Part shown: in pieces, positions 8,275 to 18,668 of the stretch | Numbering within the stretch: the stretch's first letter is position 1 | How the letters are laid out: every line of letters starts with the position of its first letter | Virus record (IMG/VR): IMGVR_UViG_3300033145_001721 | Coordinates: 1-64,000 of that record | Length of the DNA: 64,000 bases | Strand: one strand, 5' to 3' | Origin: a virus | Notes under the pieces: model-generated | The model's input: the letters and a program-made list of their open reading frames with translations, nothing else | Databases searched by the model: none | Told to the model about the DNA's origin: nothing | Program-made: the position numbers and the translations under genes

Positions 8275-11200
8275 TTATGCTGTCACGTCAACCTTAACTT
8301 CCAAAAGAGCTACAATTCTACATCGAGCATCCGTATCGAATCTGATAGCCTTCCAAGCGGCCCCAACGGTCAAGTAGCTTGAAATATCAATATCTAATTG
8401 ATCTCCACTATACGAACCGATTTGTGCCCCAAATCCAGAACCATCGTCAATATGAAAATCAACGTTTACAGAATTGCTCTCTTCAAAGATATTATAATTC
8501 AAATCGTGATTATGCATAGGTGTTGTATGAGAATGGGTTGGAACCGTAACGCTGTGTGTATGTGTTGCTGTGATATTGTGGGTGTGGCCATTAACGCTAT
8601 GTATATGATTATTAAGTCCATGCATATGAGTAGTAATAGCATGCTGATGACTTCCAGTTCCATCTGCATATTGTGTATATGGTGTTCCGCCCGATGCAGT
8701 ACTACCCGAAGCTCCACCTGTTTGTGTTCCGCTATCTGTTGATGTATTTAGAGAATTCCCAGAACCTGTTGTACCACTACCTCCTGCAACTATACTGGTA
8801 GTCATTCCAGCATCATTAGCGGCTCCTGTAGCGTATGCTCGATAATCCTTTATCTTGAACGAAAGCTTAGCCGAAATAAGAGCAGTAGTTTCACTAGGTA
8901 ACTTAAAATCGAATGTATATGGGTGATTAGCATCTAAAGAATCCTCACCAGTCCAAGCCATTGTTTGTCGCAGCTCAGCATAAGACTCTGCTCTTATAGT
9001 TCCAGCCAAGACTAAGCCAGCATGTAGCAATTGCATTGGAGTTGAACATACATGGACTTCGTTGTCCTTCAAGATAGCTACAACCCAATTGCCAGAAGCA
9101 ATTGCAGTATTAAGATCATCTGTTGACAAAAATCGATCTGTAAAATCTGGGTCCCAATAGATGTATTCTTTTGTAGATAAATCAGCAGTTATCTCATACG
9201 TTACGCCTCGATATCGGAAAGTAATAGGCTCCCCCACAGTTCGAGCATCCCAAGATACGGTTGTTCCCCCTGAATCTGACGTCCATTCACAATTGCTTAT
9301 CCAAGGAATATCAATATTTGGTTGTGGTGGCAACTGTTTGTTAATCAAATCAGAAATGTTACGCCACGTAACAGGAACATCTTCCAAACCAGAACGTTTC
9401 GACGGTGCAGGCCAAATATAATCAGGATTTGGATTGTCTGGATCAAAAGAGTCTTCATCTGTAAACAAAGCAGATGTGTAGGTTTCCACTGTAATTTCAT
9501 AATAGTTATCTACCGACTGTGCGATTTTGATTATTCGCCTCGTTTTTACGGCACTATCTGTTTTCGATGCAGCAGCTACATCGTCTTTCTGGGGGATAGG
9601 ATCTAAGGGTTCTTCAAAAGTTACAGAACACCCGACCTTGCTTGCTACTGTATACGACTTAACCTGAACATCGTTGACACCTGATGAACTATCAAATGCA
9701 CGGATGTAAAATAAATCACCCACAGCCACATCAACTACCCTATCAAATGTAGCTGTGTACACATTTGATTCTACAGACACGACACGATAGTTTTCGCCCC
9801 AATTAGGAGTCTTTGCTTGCAAACAAATAACATCACCCAAATGATGACGAATAGCGTCCTTATGCATTTTGAATTTGTTGATATTTCTGATCAATCGATT
9901 TCGATCTAGTGCAAATTTGGCTATTCGTACAGTGCCACTCCATCGAGTTTCACCGGAGCCTTCGATTTCGATAGAACGCGTGTACACACCACTGTCTTCA
10001 TCGCTGTATGGATATGACGTGCGTTCATATCCAATATCCTCATCACGATAAAACACGTTGATTGTACCCGCCATTTCGCTTTGACCTATCCATACATTCT
10101 CCCAACTGCGAGATATGATGTTGTCCCACGTAACTAAATCTGAATCAGCATCTGCGACTTCAGCATCTAGCCATCCACTTAATTTAGTCCCCTCCCAAAA
10201 CAACTTAGCTCTGCCTACTTGAGCCAATTTGTATGCTAATGAAAACAGATTCTGTTTTGTGTCTACATTAAAATTGCAAACAGATCTTTCTTCTGTGCCA
10301 CCCTTCCCGTCAGGCACAAGAGTAGCGCACCAAACAGCCCATTCGTAAAAGAAAGCAGTATCAATATTCGCAATAGGAATTCCTTCGTATCGCTCTATAA
10401 CGTATGGATCGCCACTTTCCCCTGTACCACTAATGACAGGTTGTGTTACTATATCCAAAACAACCCATGCTCGATTGTTACTGTATTTAAGAGACCAAGA
10501 CATACCATCATAGACATTAACGATTCTGCCCTGCCGGACACCTTTTACATCCAACGACGTATTCAAAGATCCTGTAGCTAATGCCGTTACGCCCATTAAG
10601 ATTCTACCAGGTCGCGTAAAAGCTACGTCTATCACCTCACGTATAGATTTGAGGTATGATTTTGTAGTGCGACGTTCATCGTCAGCAGATGTTGAGCGTG
10701 TAAACTTCACATCATATTGAGTACCCCTTTCTATAATAAAAGAATACTCCGAATCCAGTTCAGATACTTTGATGCTAACGAACTTGGCTGTTAACTGCTC
10801 CCCCGTTATGTTTTCATCATAAATCGTAGACCAAGAATTCAAACCCCTTTTGCTCATCTCGATTTTGATATGTACAGTAGCATGCGTTTCGCTTCCGTCG
10901 TGATGATATTTGATAAGTCCATAAGGAAAAGATATTGTAAACTCAAGATCATCAAAAAAGTTATTTGGAGTAGTAAAAGTTTGGGCTCCTCCGTCCTTAG
11001 TCAATTCCCAATTAAGAGAATACTCAATTTTCTCTTTTTCAAAACCCTCCATCACAGTTTGATTCATTGTGCCCAAGCGTTCTTGAGTAACAACATCTGC
11101 AAAATTGCCAGCCGGTTGGTCGTTTAAGTATTGAATGTTAGCTCCGGCTCCAGCTACCGGACCTTCACCATAATCGATAATTAAATTTAGGATTTCATTA

Positions 11201-11697
11201 TCGTCGTCATTTACAGACGTCCACTCAGAAACAACATTGCCATGCATCATTAAGTTGCCATAAGGTCTAGGTCTTGCAAGACCCTCACGCTTTCTTGTTC
11301 GGGGATTCCAACTATAATTTTCTGACGGATCGTCTCCACCTTGTGTTTCATCATAATCTTGATTGAACAGCATCCCGCCCAAATAAGAAAAAGCAAAAGC
11401 AATTGCCACTTGCACAGCTATAGGCCAAACATAAACTATAGCAGCCCATATGAATGCAAAAAATTCAACATCAGGTAAAAACTCAACTTTACAACCTGGA
11501 CGAACTCTGGTAGTTTTCCAATCGCATTTAGAAATTATTTGCCCATCTAAGCGTATAACCCAATGACCTTCTGGCACGCAACGCTTTTTCAATGTAGATA
11601 ACCGCTCGCGCCTACAAATGTATTCGCCTATATCAGCTTGGGGTGCCTGATCTTTAACTGGGTGTCTCCAGATGTGGATGTAAAAAGTACTACACAT
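8275..11697 (-). CDS. tail tip / central hub protein (lambda gpJ-like) with histidine-rich C-terminal fibre
   Basis: At 1140 residues and just behind L- and K-like genes, this is the host-specificity protein of a lambda-type tail. The N-terminal region has a hydrophobic stretch (FIWAAIVYVWPIAVQVAIAF) and the typical PRPYGNLMMHGNVVSEW segment. Hub and fibronectin-like repeats probably follow. The last 250 residues switch to a Gly/Ser/Thr-rich segment and then a run of His-x-His pairs (THMHG, NHIHS, GHTHN, THTHS, THSHT, HNHD), as in metal-stabilised needle fibres. I start at the ATG at 11697 (AAGGA at 10 nt), not the earlier TTG. It should contact the host receptor. Confidence 0.88.
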   Translation of the reverse strand: MCSTFYIHIWRHPVKDQAPQADIGEYICRRERLSTLKKRCVPEGHWVIRLDGQIISKCDWKTTRVRPGCKVEFLPDVEFFAFIWAAIVYVWPIAVQVAIAFAFSYLGGMLFNQDYDETQGGDDPSENYSWNPRTRKREGLARPRPYGNLMMHGNVVSEWTSVNDDDNEILNLIIDYGEGPVAGAGANIQYLNDQPAGNFADVVTQERLGTMNQTVMEGFEKEKIEYSLNWELTKDGGAQTFTTPNNFFDDLEFTISFPYGLIKYHHDGSETHATVHIKIEMSKRGLNSWSTIYDENITGEQLTAKFVSIKVSELDSEYSFIIERGTQYDVKFTRSTSADDERRTTKSYLKSIREVIDVAFTRPGRILMGVTALATGSLNTSLDVKGVRQGRIVNVYDGMSWSLKYSNNRAWVVLDIVTQPVISGTGESGDPYVIERYEGIPIANIDTAFFYEWAVWCATLVPDGKGGTEERSVCNFNVDTKQNLFSLAYKLAQVGRAKLFWEGTKLSGWLDAEVADADSDLVTWDNIISRSWENVWIGQSEMAGTINVFYRDEDIGYERTSYPYSDEDSGVYTRSIEIEGSGETRWSGTVRIAKFALDRNRLIRNINKFKMHKDAIRHHLGDVICLQAKTPNWGENYRVVSVESNVYTATFDRVVDVAVGDLFYIRAFDSSSGVNDVQVKSYTVASKVGCSVTFEEPLDPIPQKDDVAAASKTDSAVKTRRIIKIAQSVDNYYEITVETYTSALFTDEDSFDPDNPNPDYIWPAPSKRSGLEDVPVTWRNISDLINKQLPPQPNIDIPWISNCEWTSDSGGTTVSWDARTVGEPITFRYRGVTYEITADLSTKEYIYWDPDFTDRFLSTDDLNTAIASGNWVVAILKDNEVHVCSTPMQLLHAGLVLAGTIRAESYAELRQTMAWTGEDSLDANHPYTFDFKLPSETTALISAKLSFKIKDYRAYATGAANDAGMTTSIVAGGSGTTGSGNSLNTSTDSGTQTGGASGSTASGGTPYTQYADGTGSHQHAITTHMHGLNNHIHSVNGHTHNITATHTHSVTVPTHSHTTPMHNHDLNYNIFEESNSVNVDFHIDDGSGFGAQIGSYSGDQLDIDISSYLTVGAAWKAIRFDTDARCRIVALLEVKVDVTA
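8498..8660 (-). repeat. His-x-His repeat region in the tail tip gene
   Basis: Codons for about ten HxH pairs spaced six to eight residues apart (cat/atg/gtg/tgt-rich DNA) lie in the 3' part of the tail tip gene. In the T4 long tail fibre tip, comparable HxH pairs hold a row of iron ions inside a trimeric needle. Here the spacing is regular enough for the same arrangement. The DNA repeat also creates spurious open frames on both strands. Confidence 0.7.
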
Positions 11698-12010
11698 GTG
11701 AATAGTATCCTTCAATAATTAGAGACCACGGCCATTGTGTCAATCGTCCTTTACGCACAACATAAGTCCCGTTCTTTTCCACCTCTGCATGCACAAAATG
11801 CAAACCATCAGGCCACACAACACCTGCGTGCCAATCGCTACTGACTCTCAATAATACAACAGCACCAACCCTCGGAGAATCAATCTTAACCATATCCGTA
11901 GGTTCAAATGGTTTATGAATACCTTGCAATACTCCCACACACCAAACAGCAAAGTTCCAGCAATTGCCATCCCATACTTTGCCAATTTGATTTTGAATCG
12001 TATTATTCAT
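11690..12010 (-). CDS. NlpC/P60-like tail assembly peptidase (gpK-like)
   Basis: The 106-residue protein has DGNCWNFAVW near the N-terminus (candidate catalytic cysteine) and DWHAGVVWPDGLHFVHA (candidate histidine), the core of NlpC/P60 cysteine peptidases. It sits between the L-like and J-like genes exactly where lambda K lies, but lacks the N-terminal Mov34/JAB domain of lambda gpK. Its ATG overlaps the upstream stop (TGATG). It may trim a tail protein or cut peptidoglycan during entry. Confidence 0.75.
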   Translation of the reverse strand: MNNTIQNQIGKVWDGNCWNFAVWCVGVLQGIHKPFEPTDMVKIDSPRVGAVVLLRVSSDWHAGVVWPDGLHFVHAEVEKNGTYVVRKGRLTQWPWSLIIEGYYSHV

Positions 12011-12636
12011 CACAATGTCATTCCATTTGGATCTAATCCTAAATCAGCACCAAAACGTGCTTGATTTCCTTTGGCATAACAATCATCATACGTTCCTGTA
12101 CATTCTGTATCGGCTCCAGCATAACCACATTCAGGCCCCTTGAACAAAGATGGTGTGGCCCAAGGGCAAGACTTGCTAGTGTAGATCCTTTTCGGTACTG
12201 CAACAGTAAGTGGATTTGGAATGCCCAACGTGAACGTCACCCAATCATCGTCCGAAGCTGCCGCCAAAATATCATAATCTGCTTGCAATGCCGGAATGGG
12301 TGTATCCAAAAAGTTTTCACCCACTTTGATAACAGATATAGTACCGTCAATCCCTCCTTGTGTATCATTAATGATATTTTCTATTGCCCGTGACCGATCC
12401 TGTGCAACCCGCAATGTTATTCTGGGAACGCTTCCATCACAAGACCAAATTTGTTCACTGACATCAAAGCTGTGAGCATCATAATCTTGTCCAGCAAATG
12501 TAACATCCTCTGTGTTACGAGCTAGGTACTGGGTATTTTGTGTAGGGATAGCTATTTCGCACAGTACGAGCCAAGCTCCACCACTATATGGGCGAATAGA
12601 GTCTTCGGCTACGTTTGCTGGTAATGTTTTAGGCAT
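12010..12636 (-). CDS. minor tail protein L-like, cysteine-rich (Fe-S type)
   Basis: A 208-residue protein whose C-terminal part holds four cysteines in the order CPW...ECGY...ECTGT...CYAKGNQARFG. This is the pattern by which lambda gpL-type proteins hold an iron-sulfur cluster. The N-terminal half is beta-rich, with WLVLCEIAIP and a LARNTEDVTFAGQDY segment typical of the family. Its position before K- and J-like genes fits. It joins the tail tube end to the tip complex. Confidence 0.82.
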   Translation of the reverse strand: MPKTLPANVAEDSIRPYSGGAWLVLCEIAIPTQNTQYLARNTEDVTFAGQDYDAHSFDVSEQIWSCDGSVPRITLRVAQDRSRAIENIINDTQGGIDGTISVIKVGENFLDTPIPALQADYDILAAASDDDWVTFTLGIPNPLTVAVPKRIYTSKSCPWATPSLFKGPECGYAGADTECTGTYDDCYAKGNQARFGADLGLDPNGMTL

Positions 12637-12645
12637 CGTCCAATC

Positions 12646-15021
12646 CTACCAATCCATCAATAACGTATATAACATGCTGAAATGAAATATTACAGGATCT
12701 GCAGTTGGGCTTGCCCCATCATCGGGAGCGACACGCTTTAGCTGCAAACCAATACCATCCCCAGCATCTATGTTTGTCGCAGCAATTGTTCCCAACGTAT
12801 ATTCCATCATTGCATTTGCTTCGGTTGGAATGTTCAAATCGCCGGAATCTATAGTTCCTGTTTGTCCCTCAGATGTGATTATTTCAGTGCCATCTTTCTT
12901 TACTGTACGCCAAGGAATCTCCCATTGTATTTCACCACTTGCAGTGGCATAAGCTTCATCAGTCGCAACACAAATTTTAATTGTCAAATCTTCAGATGTA
13001 TCACAATCATCTGGCACGTCTATTGTGAATATAGAATCGTCACCAATATCATAACTAACACCTTCAAAATACCCCACAATAACTGAATCAGGTCCTTGCG
13101 AACCTAATGACAAATCTTGCGGGACACGACGAATATTTCGAGTATCGCGTGCTGCTGTAGTAATAAGACCATCAGCGTCAATATGCAAAAATCCTGTTTC
13201 GTCTATCTCAACGTCTGTTGGCAAAGTGATCGGATGATCGGCTGTTGAAGCTGGACCAATTAGTTTAATATAGTTGCTACCGTTGTCGCTATCCTCATAA
13301 AGATCGATGTAACCGGCGGATGTGACTCCGTTGCAAACAGCCAAGCCAGCCTGGGCCATCAGGGGCATGGTGGATTCCGGAACAAATTTGGCTTCATTGA
13401 TGAACTTCTCGGCTAACTCGGCACTGGCGAACTCCACCAGTTGCATGTTGGCTATCAGGAAGGTTGGATTCGCCGTGGCGTGTTCATTCCAGAGGCGGCA
13501 ATTGGCCGACGATGTCGTTCCCTCTGTGTGACGGGCAACGCCCCAATATCGTGTCCATCGATCCGTATATGCCCGCATATTCCGGGATCGCAAGACGGTT
13601 GAAGTCGATCTGAACGCAACTGAGAGATATCCTTCGCTCGTGACACTCTTTAAGTCCAAGCTCCAGACGTACCACTTAGCTGTCGTAATCGTATAATTCG
13701 GCCACAATATTACGCCATCATCCACTTCCTGTCCCGCTTGGTCGAACGTTACTGTCATGCAGTTGCCATGAATCGGAGCGGAGTAAGCCGATGAAAATTC
13801 CACCGTGTTATCGTTCGCATCTGTAGGCGTAAATGACGAAATCATTGAACCATTCGTCAATTTATTCGTCTTGGTTCGGTCCAGTGTGGTGGCCATGGGT
13901 CCGGGAGCAATCTGCGAAAACGCAAAGGAACTGGTCAGCCAACGACTGGTATGATACACGTCGTTCAGGGCATAACCTGACGTGTGTGCACTGTAGGGAG
14001 TACCGTGGTTGGCCGTCACGGTATAAGTCGTTCCGCTGTCAGTCTCTAGTGTCCAGTTGTCCACATCAATTGTGCATCCGTCCAGTACCACGCGACAGGC
14101 TCCAGACAGTTTGATACTATGTAAATCCAGGTTCCTCAGAGTCACATTGCGAACTCCAGAAAAGTAAAACTCAAAGGGGGCTGTAGGAGTGCCATCAATC
14201 AAAACGGTTTCCCCGATGCAATTGCCCTCCAGGTGAGTCGAGTCGAAGATCACTGGAAACGACTGGTCGTGCCCTTCCATATAGGTGACGAATCCTACTG
14301 TGTTTTCAATGATTCCTCCCCGCACAAGAATTTCGCCGAGAGCGTTATCGGATCGCAGAGCGGCTATTTTGGCACCTGAGGAATAACAATTGTCTATCAG
14401 GGCACTGGCCGACTGCATCGCCGGAAGTCCCTCGGTATACCAATCGTAGTTATTGTTTATAAGATAACAGTCTCGAAAGCACCATCCAAAGCAACCCAAA
14501 GATGTAAACGCATGTCCACATTCGGAAAAGATGCATTTTTCCACGGTCAGATTTGCGATTCCTCCCGTAGTGGAATTGACCTTGTAGATTCCATGTTTTG
14601 TGTTTGATGCCCCTTGAAATTTAATCCCTGAAACCTTTTGATTGCCGCCCGAACCACTAAGCGTCAAGGCATACTCGCTGGCATTGACCGCTTCCATTAT
14701 CGTTGCACTCGGACCCGCCCCTTCAATACGCACGTACTTGTTTGCCGTGACCGTAGCCAAGTATATTCCCGCAGGCAGTTTGACCGTCCCATAAGGACTG
14801 GTGCCTGCCTTGTCAAAGGCCGCCTGAATTGCATCGGAATCGTCCGTCACACCGTCACCCTTGGCGCCGAAAGCCCACACATTAAAAACAGGCGATTTCT
14901 TACTAACCACATCGGTAGCAAAAAGTATTTCCCGTTCGGGCGGTAATGTGGGAGCATCCGCAGAAACCAAACCACAACACGCAAACATCAAAACAAATGT
15001 ATACACCAAAAACGTTTTCAT
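12646..15021 (-). CDS. tailspike with pectate-lyase-type beta-helix and N-terminal signal peptide
   Basis: The 791-residue protein carries VFNVWAFGAKGDGVTDDSD (residues about 45-63), the hallmark of pectate-lyase-3 beta-helices found in phage depolymerase tailspikes, followed by several hundred residues of helix-like repeats. It begins with a clear signal peptide (MKTFLVYTFVLMFACCGLVS, likely cleaved near ADA), which is unusual for a virion protein. The first two thirds are GC-richer than the AT-rich last third (from about 13300 down). The end (EIQWEIPWRT...) looks like a phage attachment or trimerisation domain. It probably degrades a surface polysaccharide. Confidence 0.78.
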   Translation of the reverse strand: MKTFLVYTFVLMFACCGLVSADAPTLPPEREILFATDVVSKKSPVFNVWAFGAKGDGVTDDSDAIQAAFDKAGTSPYGTVKLPAGIYLATVTANKYVRIEGAGPSATIMEAVNASEYALTLSGSGGNQKVSGIKFQGASNTKHGIYKVNSTTGGIANLTVEKCIFSECGHAFTSLGCFGWCFRDCYLINNNYDWYTEGLPAMQSASALIDNCYSSGAKIAALRSDNALGEILVRGGIIENTVGFVTYMEGHDQSFPVIFDSTHLEGNCIGETVLIDGTPTAPFEFYFSGVRNVTLRNLDLHSIKLSGACRVVLDGCTIDVDNWTLETDSGTTYTVTANHGTPYSAHTSGYALNDVYHTSRWLTSSFAFSQIAPGPMATTLDRTKTNKLTNGSMISSFTPTDANDNTVEFSSAYSAPIHGNCMTVTFDQAGQEVDDGVILWPNYTITTAKWYVWSLDLKSVTSEGYLSVAFRSTSTVLRSRNMRAYTDRWTRYWGVARHTEGTTSSANCRLWNEHATANPTFLIANMQLVEFASAELAEKFINEAKFVPESTMPLMAQAGLAVCNGVTSAGYIDLYEDSDNGSNYIKLIGPASTADHPITLPTDVEIDETGFLHIDADGLITTAARDTRNIRRVPQDLSLGSQGPDSVIVGYFEGVSYDIGDDSIFTIDVPDDCDTSEDLTIKICVATDEAYATASGEIQWEIPWRTVKKDGTEIITSEGQTGTIDSGDLNIPTEANAMMEYTLGTIAATNIDAGDGIGLQLKRVAPDDGASPTADPVIFHFSMLYTLLMDW

Positions 15022-15032
15022 CTTGTCAACTC

Positions 15033-15797
15033 CTACAAAAATTGTCCACCGAAAATCAAACCAAAACCAGGCATGTTAGCCGCCGTACCACACATTACGT
15101 TCAATAGCAAAATATCACCCGTACTCAATGTTGTGTAATCAGTATCAAGTAAACTAGACAAATCAACTGAATCCGAAGTAGGTGGTTGATTTGCAGTGTT
15201 GAAAGTTTTGGTCAGTAATGTCTGCCCCCCTTCATTTTTCAAAGACAAAACAACCGTATTAGAATCGTCAATTCCGGCAGGTGTTCCTTGCGTAAATAAA
15301 ATCACGCTATCGATTACAAGACCTGTACTTGCTGCGTAGACGATGCGGTCAGTTATATCTGCTCCTGCCGCAAGATTTTCTACCATTATCATTGCATCGC
15401 CTCCGTAGAATTGATGGGTTAAATATGTAACATCTAATGTGGTGGAGCTAGATTGTCTCAGAGTTTGAGAAATTGTCCAAAGCTCTTTGTTGTCGTTATT
15501 TTGTATGAAAGGGATTGGACGTTCAACAAACACCACTTCGTAAACAGTATTATCCTGTTCATTCAGCCAGTAAAAAGGCAGAGCTTTATTCGCTTGATAA
15601 AACGCCATCCATGTTTCTTTGTCCGTTTCAGAAACATTTCGTCGTCTTTCTTGGAATATGCGAGGATCAAAAGTAAACAACTCATTTATGCAAGGATACC
15701 CACTTGCGAAAGAAGATCGCTGCACGGCATCGTCACTATACTGATCCCCAAACCCTTCTATCTCAGGTTTAGCCGTTAGCGTTGGAAATGTATTCAT
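15033..15797 (-). CDS. minor tail protein M-like
   Basis: The 254-residue product starts FPTLTAKPEIEGFGDQY and continues into a compact beta domain (INELFTFDPRIFQERR, ALPFYWLNEQ) similar to lambda gpM-type tip proteins. A second beta-rich Thr/Ser domain (about 130-254) is an extra decoration. It lies directly after the tape measure gene, as M does in lambda-like tails. It should cap the tape measure or bridge it to the L-like protein. The family call rests on position plus the N-terminal pattern. Confidence 0.6.
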   Translation of the reverse strand: MNTFPTLTAKPEIEGFGDQYSDDAVQRSSFASGYPCINELFTFDPRIFQERRRNVSETDKETWMAFYQANKALPFYWLNEQDNTVYEVVFVERPIPFIQNNDNKELWTISQTLRQSSSTTLDVTYLTHQFYGGDAMIMVENLAAGADITDRIVYAASTGLVIDSVILFTQGTPAGIDDSNTVVLSLKNEGGQTLLTKTFNTANQPPTSDSVDLSSLLDTDYTTLSTGDILLLNVMCGTAANMPGFGLIFGGQFL

Positions 15798-15809
15798 AAT
15801 TTAACCCAA

Positions 15810-18668
15810 TCAAGTGCTGATCTTATGTGCTCTGCGATATGCACCGTTTGTTCCAGCAGCTGCAATTGTAACATCCAAAATTCTTTGATCCCCCAACATG
15901 TATTTTTCTTCTTTTGTTACCTGCACAGGCTGCCCCGTCTCGTTGATTATATTTACAGTTGTGTTGCCACCTAATGAACCCAACTTTGAGAAGGGTGTAA
16001 TCAATTCAGGTTCATTCTCAGCAAGACTGGCCATTTGTGGACGCCAAGCAACTCCACCTTCAGCATATTGATGATAGCCCCCACTGCCTGCTTGCCCCAT
16101 TCCACCACCTTCACCACCACCCGACATTCCATCTATAATAGCAGATCCAATTTGGGCAAACGCACTCGCTGCCGCTGAAGCCGCCGGTTGAATGAAGGCT
16201 ATGCGAATAGCCTCATAATATACCTCCTCCAATACCTTCTTTACATGCTCGCCCCAATTATCTAAATCGCGAGACATAGATTGCAAGCCGTTGGATATTG
16301 ATTGTTCCATTGACTGGGCAAACTCGTATGCTTTCTCTCCCGCTGTTTTGAAAGACCTTTCGGTTTCCAGTGCGAATGCTTTTAATCCCCCAGCCCACGT
16401 ACCACCTTGTTTCAATTCTTCAATTTCAAGTAAAACCTTTTGCTCTTTTTCGTATGCCCTAATCAGACTCAACACCGCAGCTTCTTCCGTACCAAATTGT
16501 TGGGCGATGGCAGCTGTGTTGGCCTTCCACAATTTCACTTCCTCTTTCAAACGACCATATTGGAAATTGAAATATTCAGCTGACTTATGATTCAATCCGT
16601 TGTACATACGATCCCACGCAGATCGTATAGCTTCCTCTGACATTTCAGTTAATTCGACTATATCGTCAAAAGCTTTTTGCATTTGAGGATAAGCCCCAGC
16701 CCACTTCCAATCACTTTCACTGGGCTGTGTAACAGGACCGATAGGCATACCTCCCATTGACTGCATAGCTTCATCAATAGCTGAAGTTAAATTTGGCATC
16801 GCTTGCTTTACAATATCAACAATGCCCTCAAAATCTTGTGCAAACTGAGCCTTAACAGCCCCCAGCAAATCCCCAAGATGCTCTACTGAAGCTTCCCCAA
16901 AAGCTTTTATGGCTAATGGAATGCTTGCAAACTTTTCATGCACATACAAAGCCGCATCGTCTGCTGCAGGTTTAAGTGAATCGAATGTATGCTCAAATGC
17001 CGATGCCCACTCTGTTTGAGCTTTTGTCAATCCTTCCTTGAATCGTGTTATCATAGTAGCAATATCAGGTGCCGTCCATGCATCTGAAATAGCATCTTTC
17101 ATCTCACGCAAAAACGATCCAGCGCCCATAGCCATAGCAGCAATATCTACTAGAGCATCAACCCAACCTTTTCTGATTGTATCATAGGCATCCATAAAGC
17201 CTTCAACAAAATACCCAAGAAACTTACCGATTGGCGAATCCCATAACCATGCTAATCCAGTCTTGAAAGCTTCTAACCACTCTTCCATACGGTCCTTAAT
17301 GGTGCTCAAATTCTGCTCCCAAGCTGCACGTAATGTATATGCAATACTTGCTAACAATACAGCTGCACCCAACCACCCCATAGCTGCTACATTTAACGAT
17401 GCAAAAACACCCACCAACACTGACCCCGCCTTTACAACTAACGCCATAGCCAATGCTAACGGGCCCAAAGATGCTGCAAGTACAGCAACGATTCCTACAG
17501 TCCGTTGAGTCTCTTCATTCAGATTCAACCAAAAAGTAGTAAATATCTTCACACTCTTTCCCACTTTTAGAATCATTGGCTCCAACGTACTCCCAAAAGA
17601 AGAAGCCACAGCCTTAACATGATTCCAAATAATCCGCAACTGACTACCAAAAGATTCTAACTGCTTGTTGGCTACCTCTTCTGTTGTTCCAGCTGCATTC
17701 CTAAGCTCTTTTTCATATTTTTCAATCGCATCCGCCATACCAAGAAGGGGAAAAATCGTTTGCTGACTTCTAGCTTGGAATCCGAGCATCGTTAATGTTG
17801 CAACTTTTTGTTTGATAGACATCTCACCCAAAACACCAGTAAGATCCCGCACAATAGCTGAAATAGGTTTAAGATTTCCCTGGGCATTATACAACTCGAT
17901 ATTGAAATGAGCCCATGCATCCTGATGGTCTTGAAAACCTTTTGTCATCAAACGTAACATCCGACTAAAAAGTGTACCAGCCTCTTCAGCTTTTCTACCT
18001 TGATCAGCATATGCAGCCAAAACAGCAACGCCCTCTTCAACCTGAACTCCAAATGTCTTCATCGCCGAACCAGCTTCAGAAGTCAACGCTGTTGCAAATT
18101 GACTTGTACTGGCATTAGCCAAAGTGTTTGCCTTCACTAATACATCAGACACCCTAACCATATTGGTCATATTTTGGATAGAATCCTTGACGGTGAGTCC
18201 CAAAGCACTTTGAGCATCTGTAACCAAATCCGTAGCTGTAGAAAGGCTGAACGCACCAGCAGTTGCAAATTTCTGCACAACAGGAAGTGCCGCCAGAGAT
18301 TGTTGTACATCTAAACCAGCACTAGCCAAGAAGAAATACGATTCAGCCAATTGCGTAGCTGACTGCACACCATTCAAAGATAATGACCGAGCCAACGATC
18401 TCAACTTTACATCCATCTCATCAGTCATACCAGCCATAATAGCTGTAGATCGTACCATCGCATCATCAAAAGAGGCAAACGTTTTCGTAGCAGCAGCACC
18501 CAAAGCCAAAAGTGGAACTGTAACTTTCATAGTCATGTTACGACCGAAAGAATTTAACCTTCTCTCAGCCTGAGTCAAACGAGTTTCCACATTTCGCATG
18601 ACCCCGGTCCACTGACCACTTTCAAGCTTTAGATGCACGAGCAAATTGCCCAAGTCCAAACTAAACAT
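15810..18668 (-). CDS. tape measure protein
   Basis: This 952-residue protein has the composition and order of a tail length ruler: an N-terminal helix-rich part with AERRLNSFGRNMTMKVTVPL, a TP901-type core (SFDDAMVRSTAIMAGM, VQSATQLAESYFFLASAGLD), hydrophobic segments around residues 395-445, coiled helices, and a C-terminal YAEGGVAWRPQMASLAENEPEL motif common to lambda-tail tape measures. Its length would correspond to a tail of roughly 140 nm by the usual 0.15 nm per residue rule. It overlaps the T-like frame by 8 bases. Confidence 0.92.
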   Translation of the reverse strand: MFSLDLGNLLVHLKLESGQWTGVMRNVETRLTQAERRLNSFGRNMTMKVTVPLLALGAAATKTFASFDDAMVRSTAIMAGMTDEMDVKLRSLARSLSLNGVQSATQLAESYFFLASAGLDVQQSLAALPVVQKFATAGAFSLSTATDLVTDAQSALGLTVKDSIQNMTNMVRVSDVLVKANTLANASTSQFATALTSEAGSAMKTFGVQVEEGVAVLAAYADQGRKAEEAGTLFSRMLRLMTKGFQDHQDAWAHFNIELYNAQGNLKPISAIVRDLTGVLGEMSIKQKVATLTMLGFQARSQQTIFPLLGMADAIEKYEKELRNAAGTTEEVANKQLESFGSQLRIIWNHVKAVASSFGSTLEPMILKVGKSVKIFTTFWLNLNEETQRTVGIVAVLAASLGPLALAMALVVKAGSVLVGVFASLNVAAMGWLGAAVLLASIAYTLRAAWEQNLSTIKDRMEEWLEAFKTGLAWLWDSPIGKFLGYFVEGFMDAYDTIRKGWVDALVDIAAMAMGAGSFLREMKDAISDAWTAPDIATMITRFKEGLTKAQTEWASAFEHTFDSLKPAADDAALYVHEKFASIPLAIKAFGEASVEHLGDLLGAVKAQFAQDFEGIVDIVKQAMPNLTSAIDEAMQSMGGMPIGPVTQPSESDWKWAGAYPQMQKAFDDIVELTEMSEEAIRSAWDRMYNGLNHKSAEYFNFQYGRLKEEVKLWKANTAAIAQQFGTEEAAVLSLIRAYEKEQKVLLEIEELKQGGTWAGGLKAFALETERSFKTAGEKAYEFAQSMEQSISNGLQSMSRDLDNWGEHVKKVLEEVYYEAIRIAFIQPAASAAASAFAQIGSAIIDGMSGGGEGGGMGQAGSGGYHQYAEGGVAWRPQMASLAENEPELITPFSKLGSLGGNTTVNIINETGQPVQVTKEEKYMLGDQRILDVTIAAAGTNGAYRRAHKIST

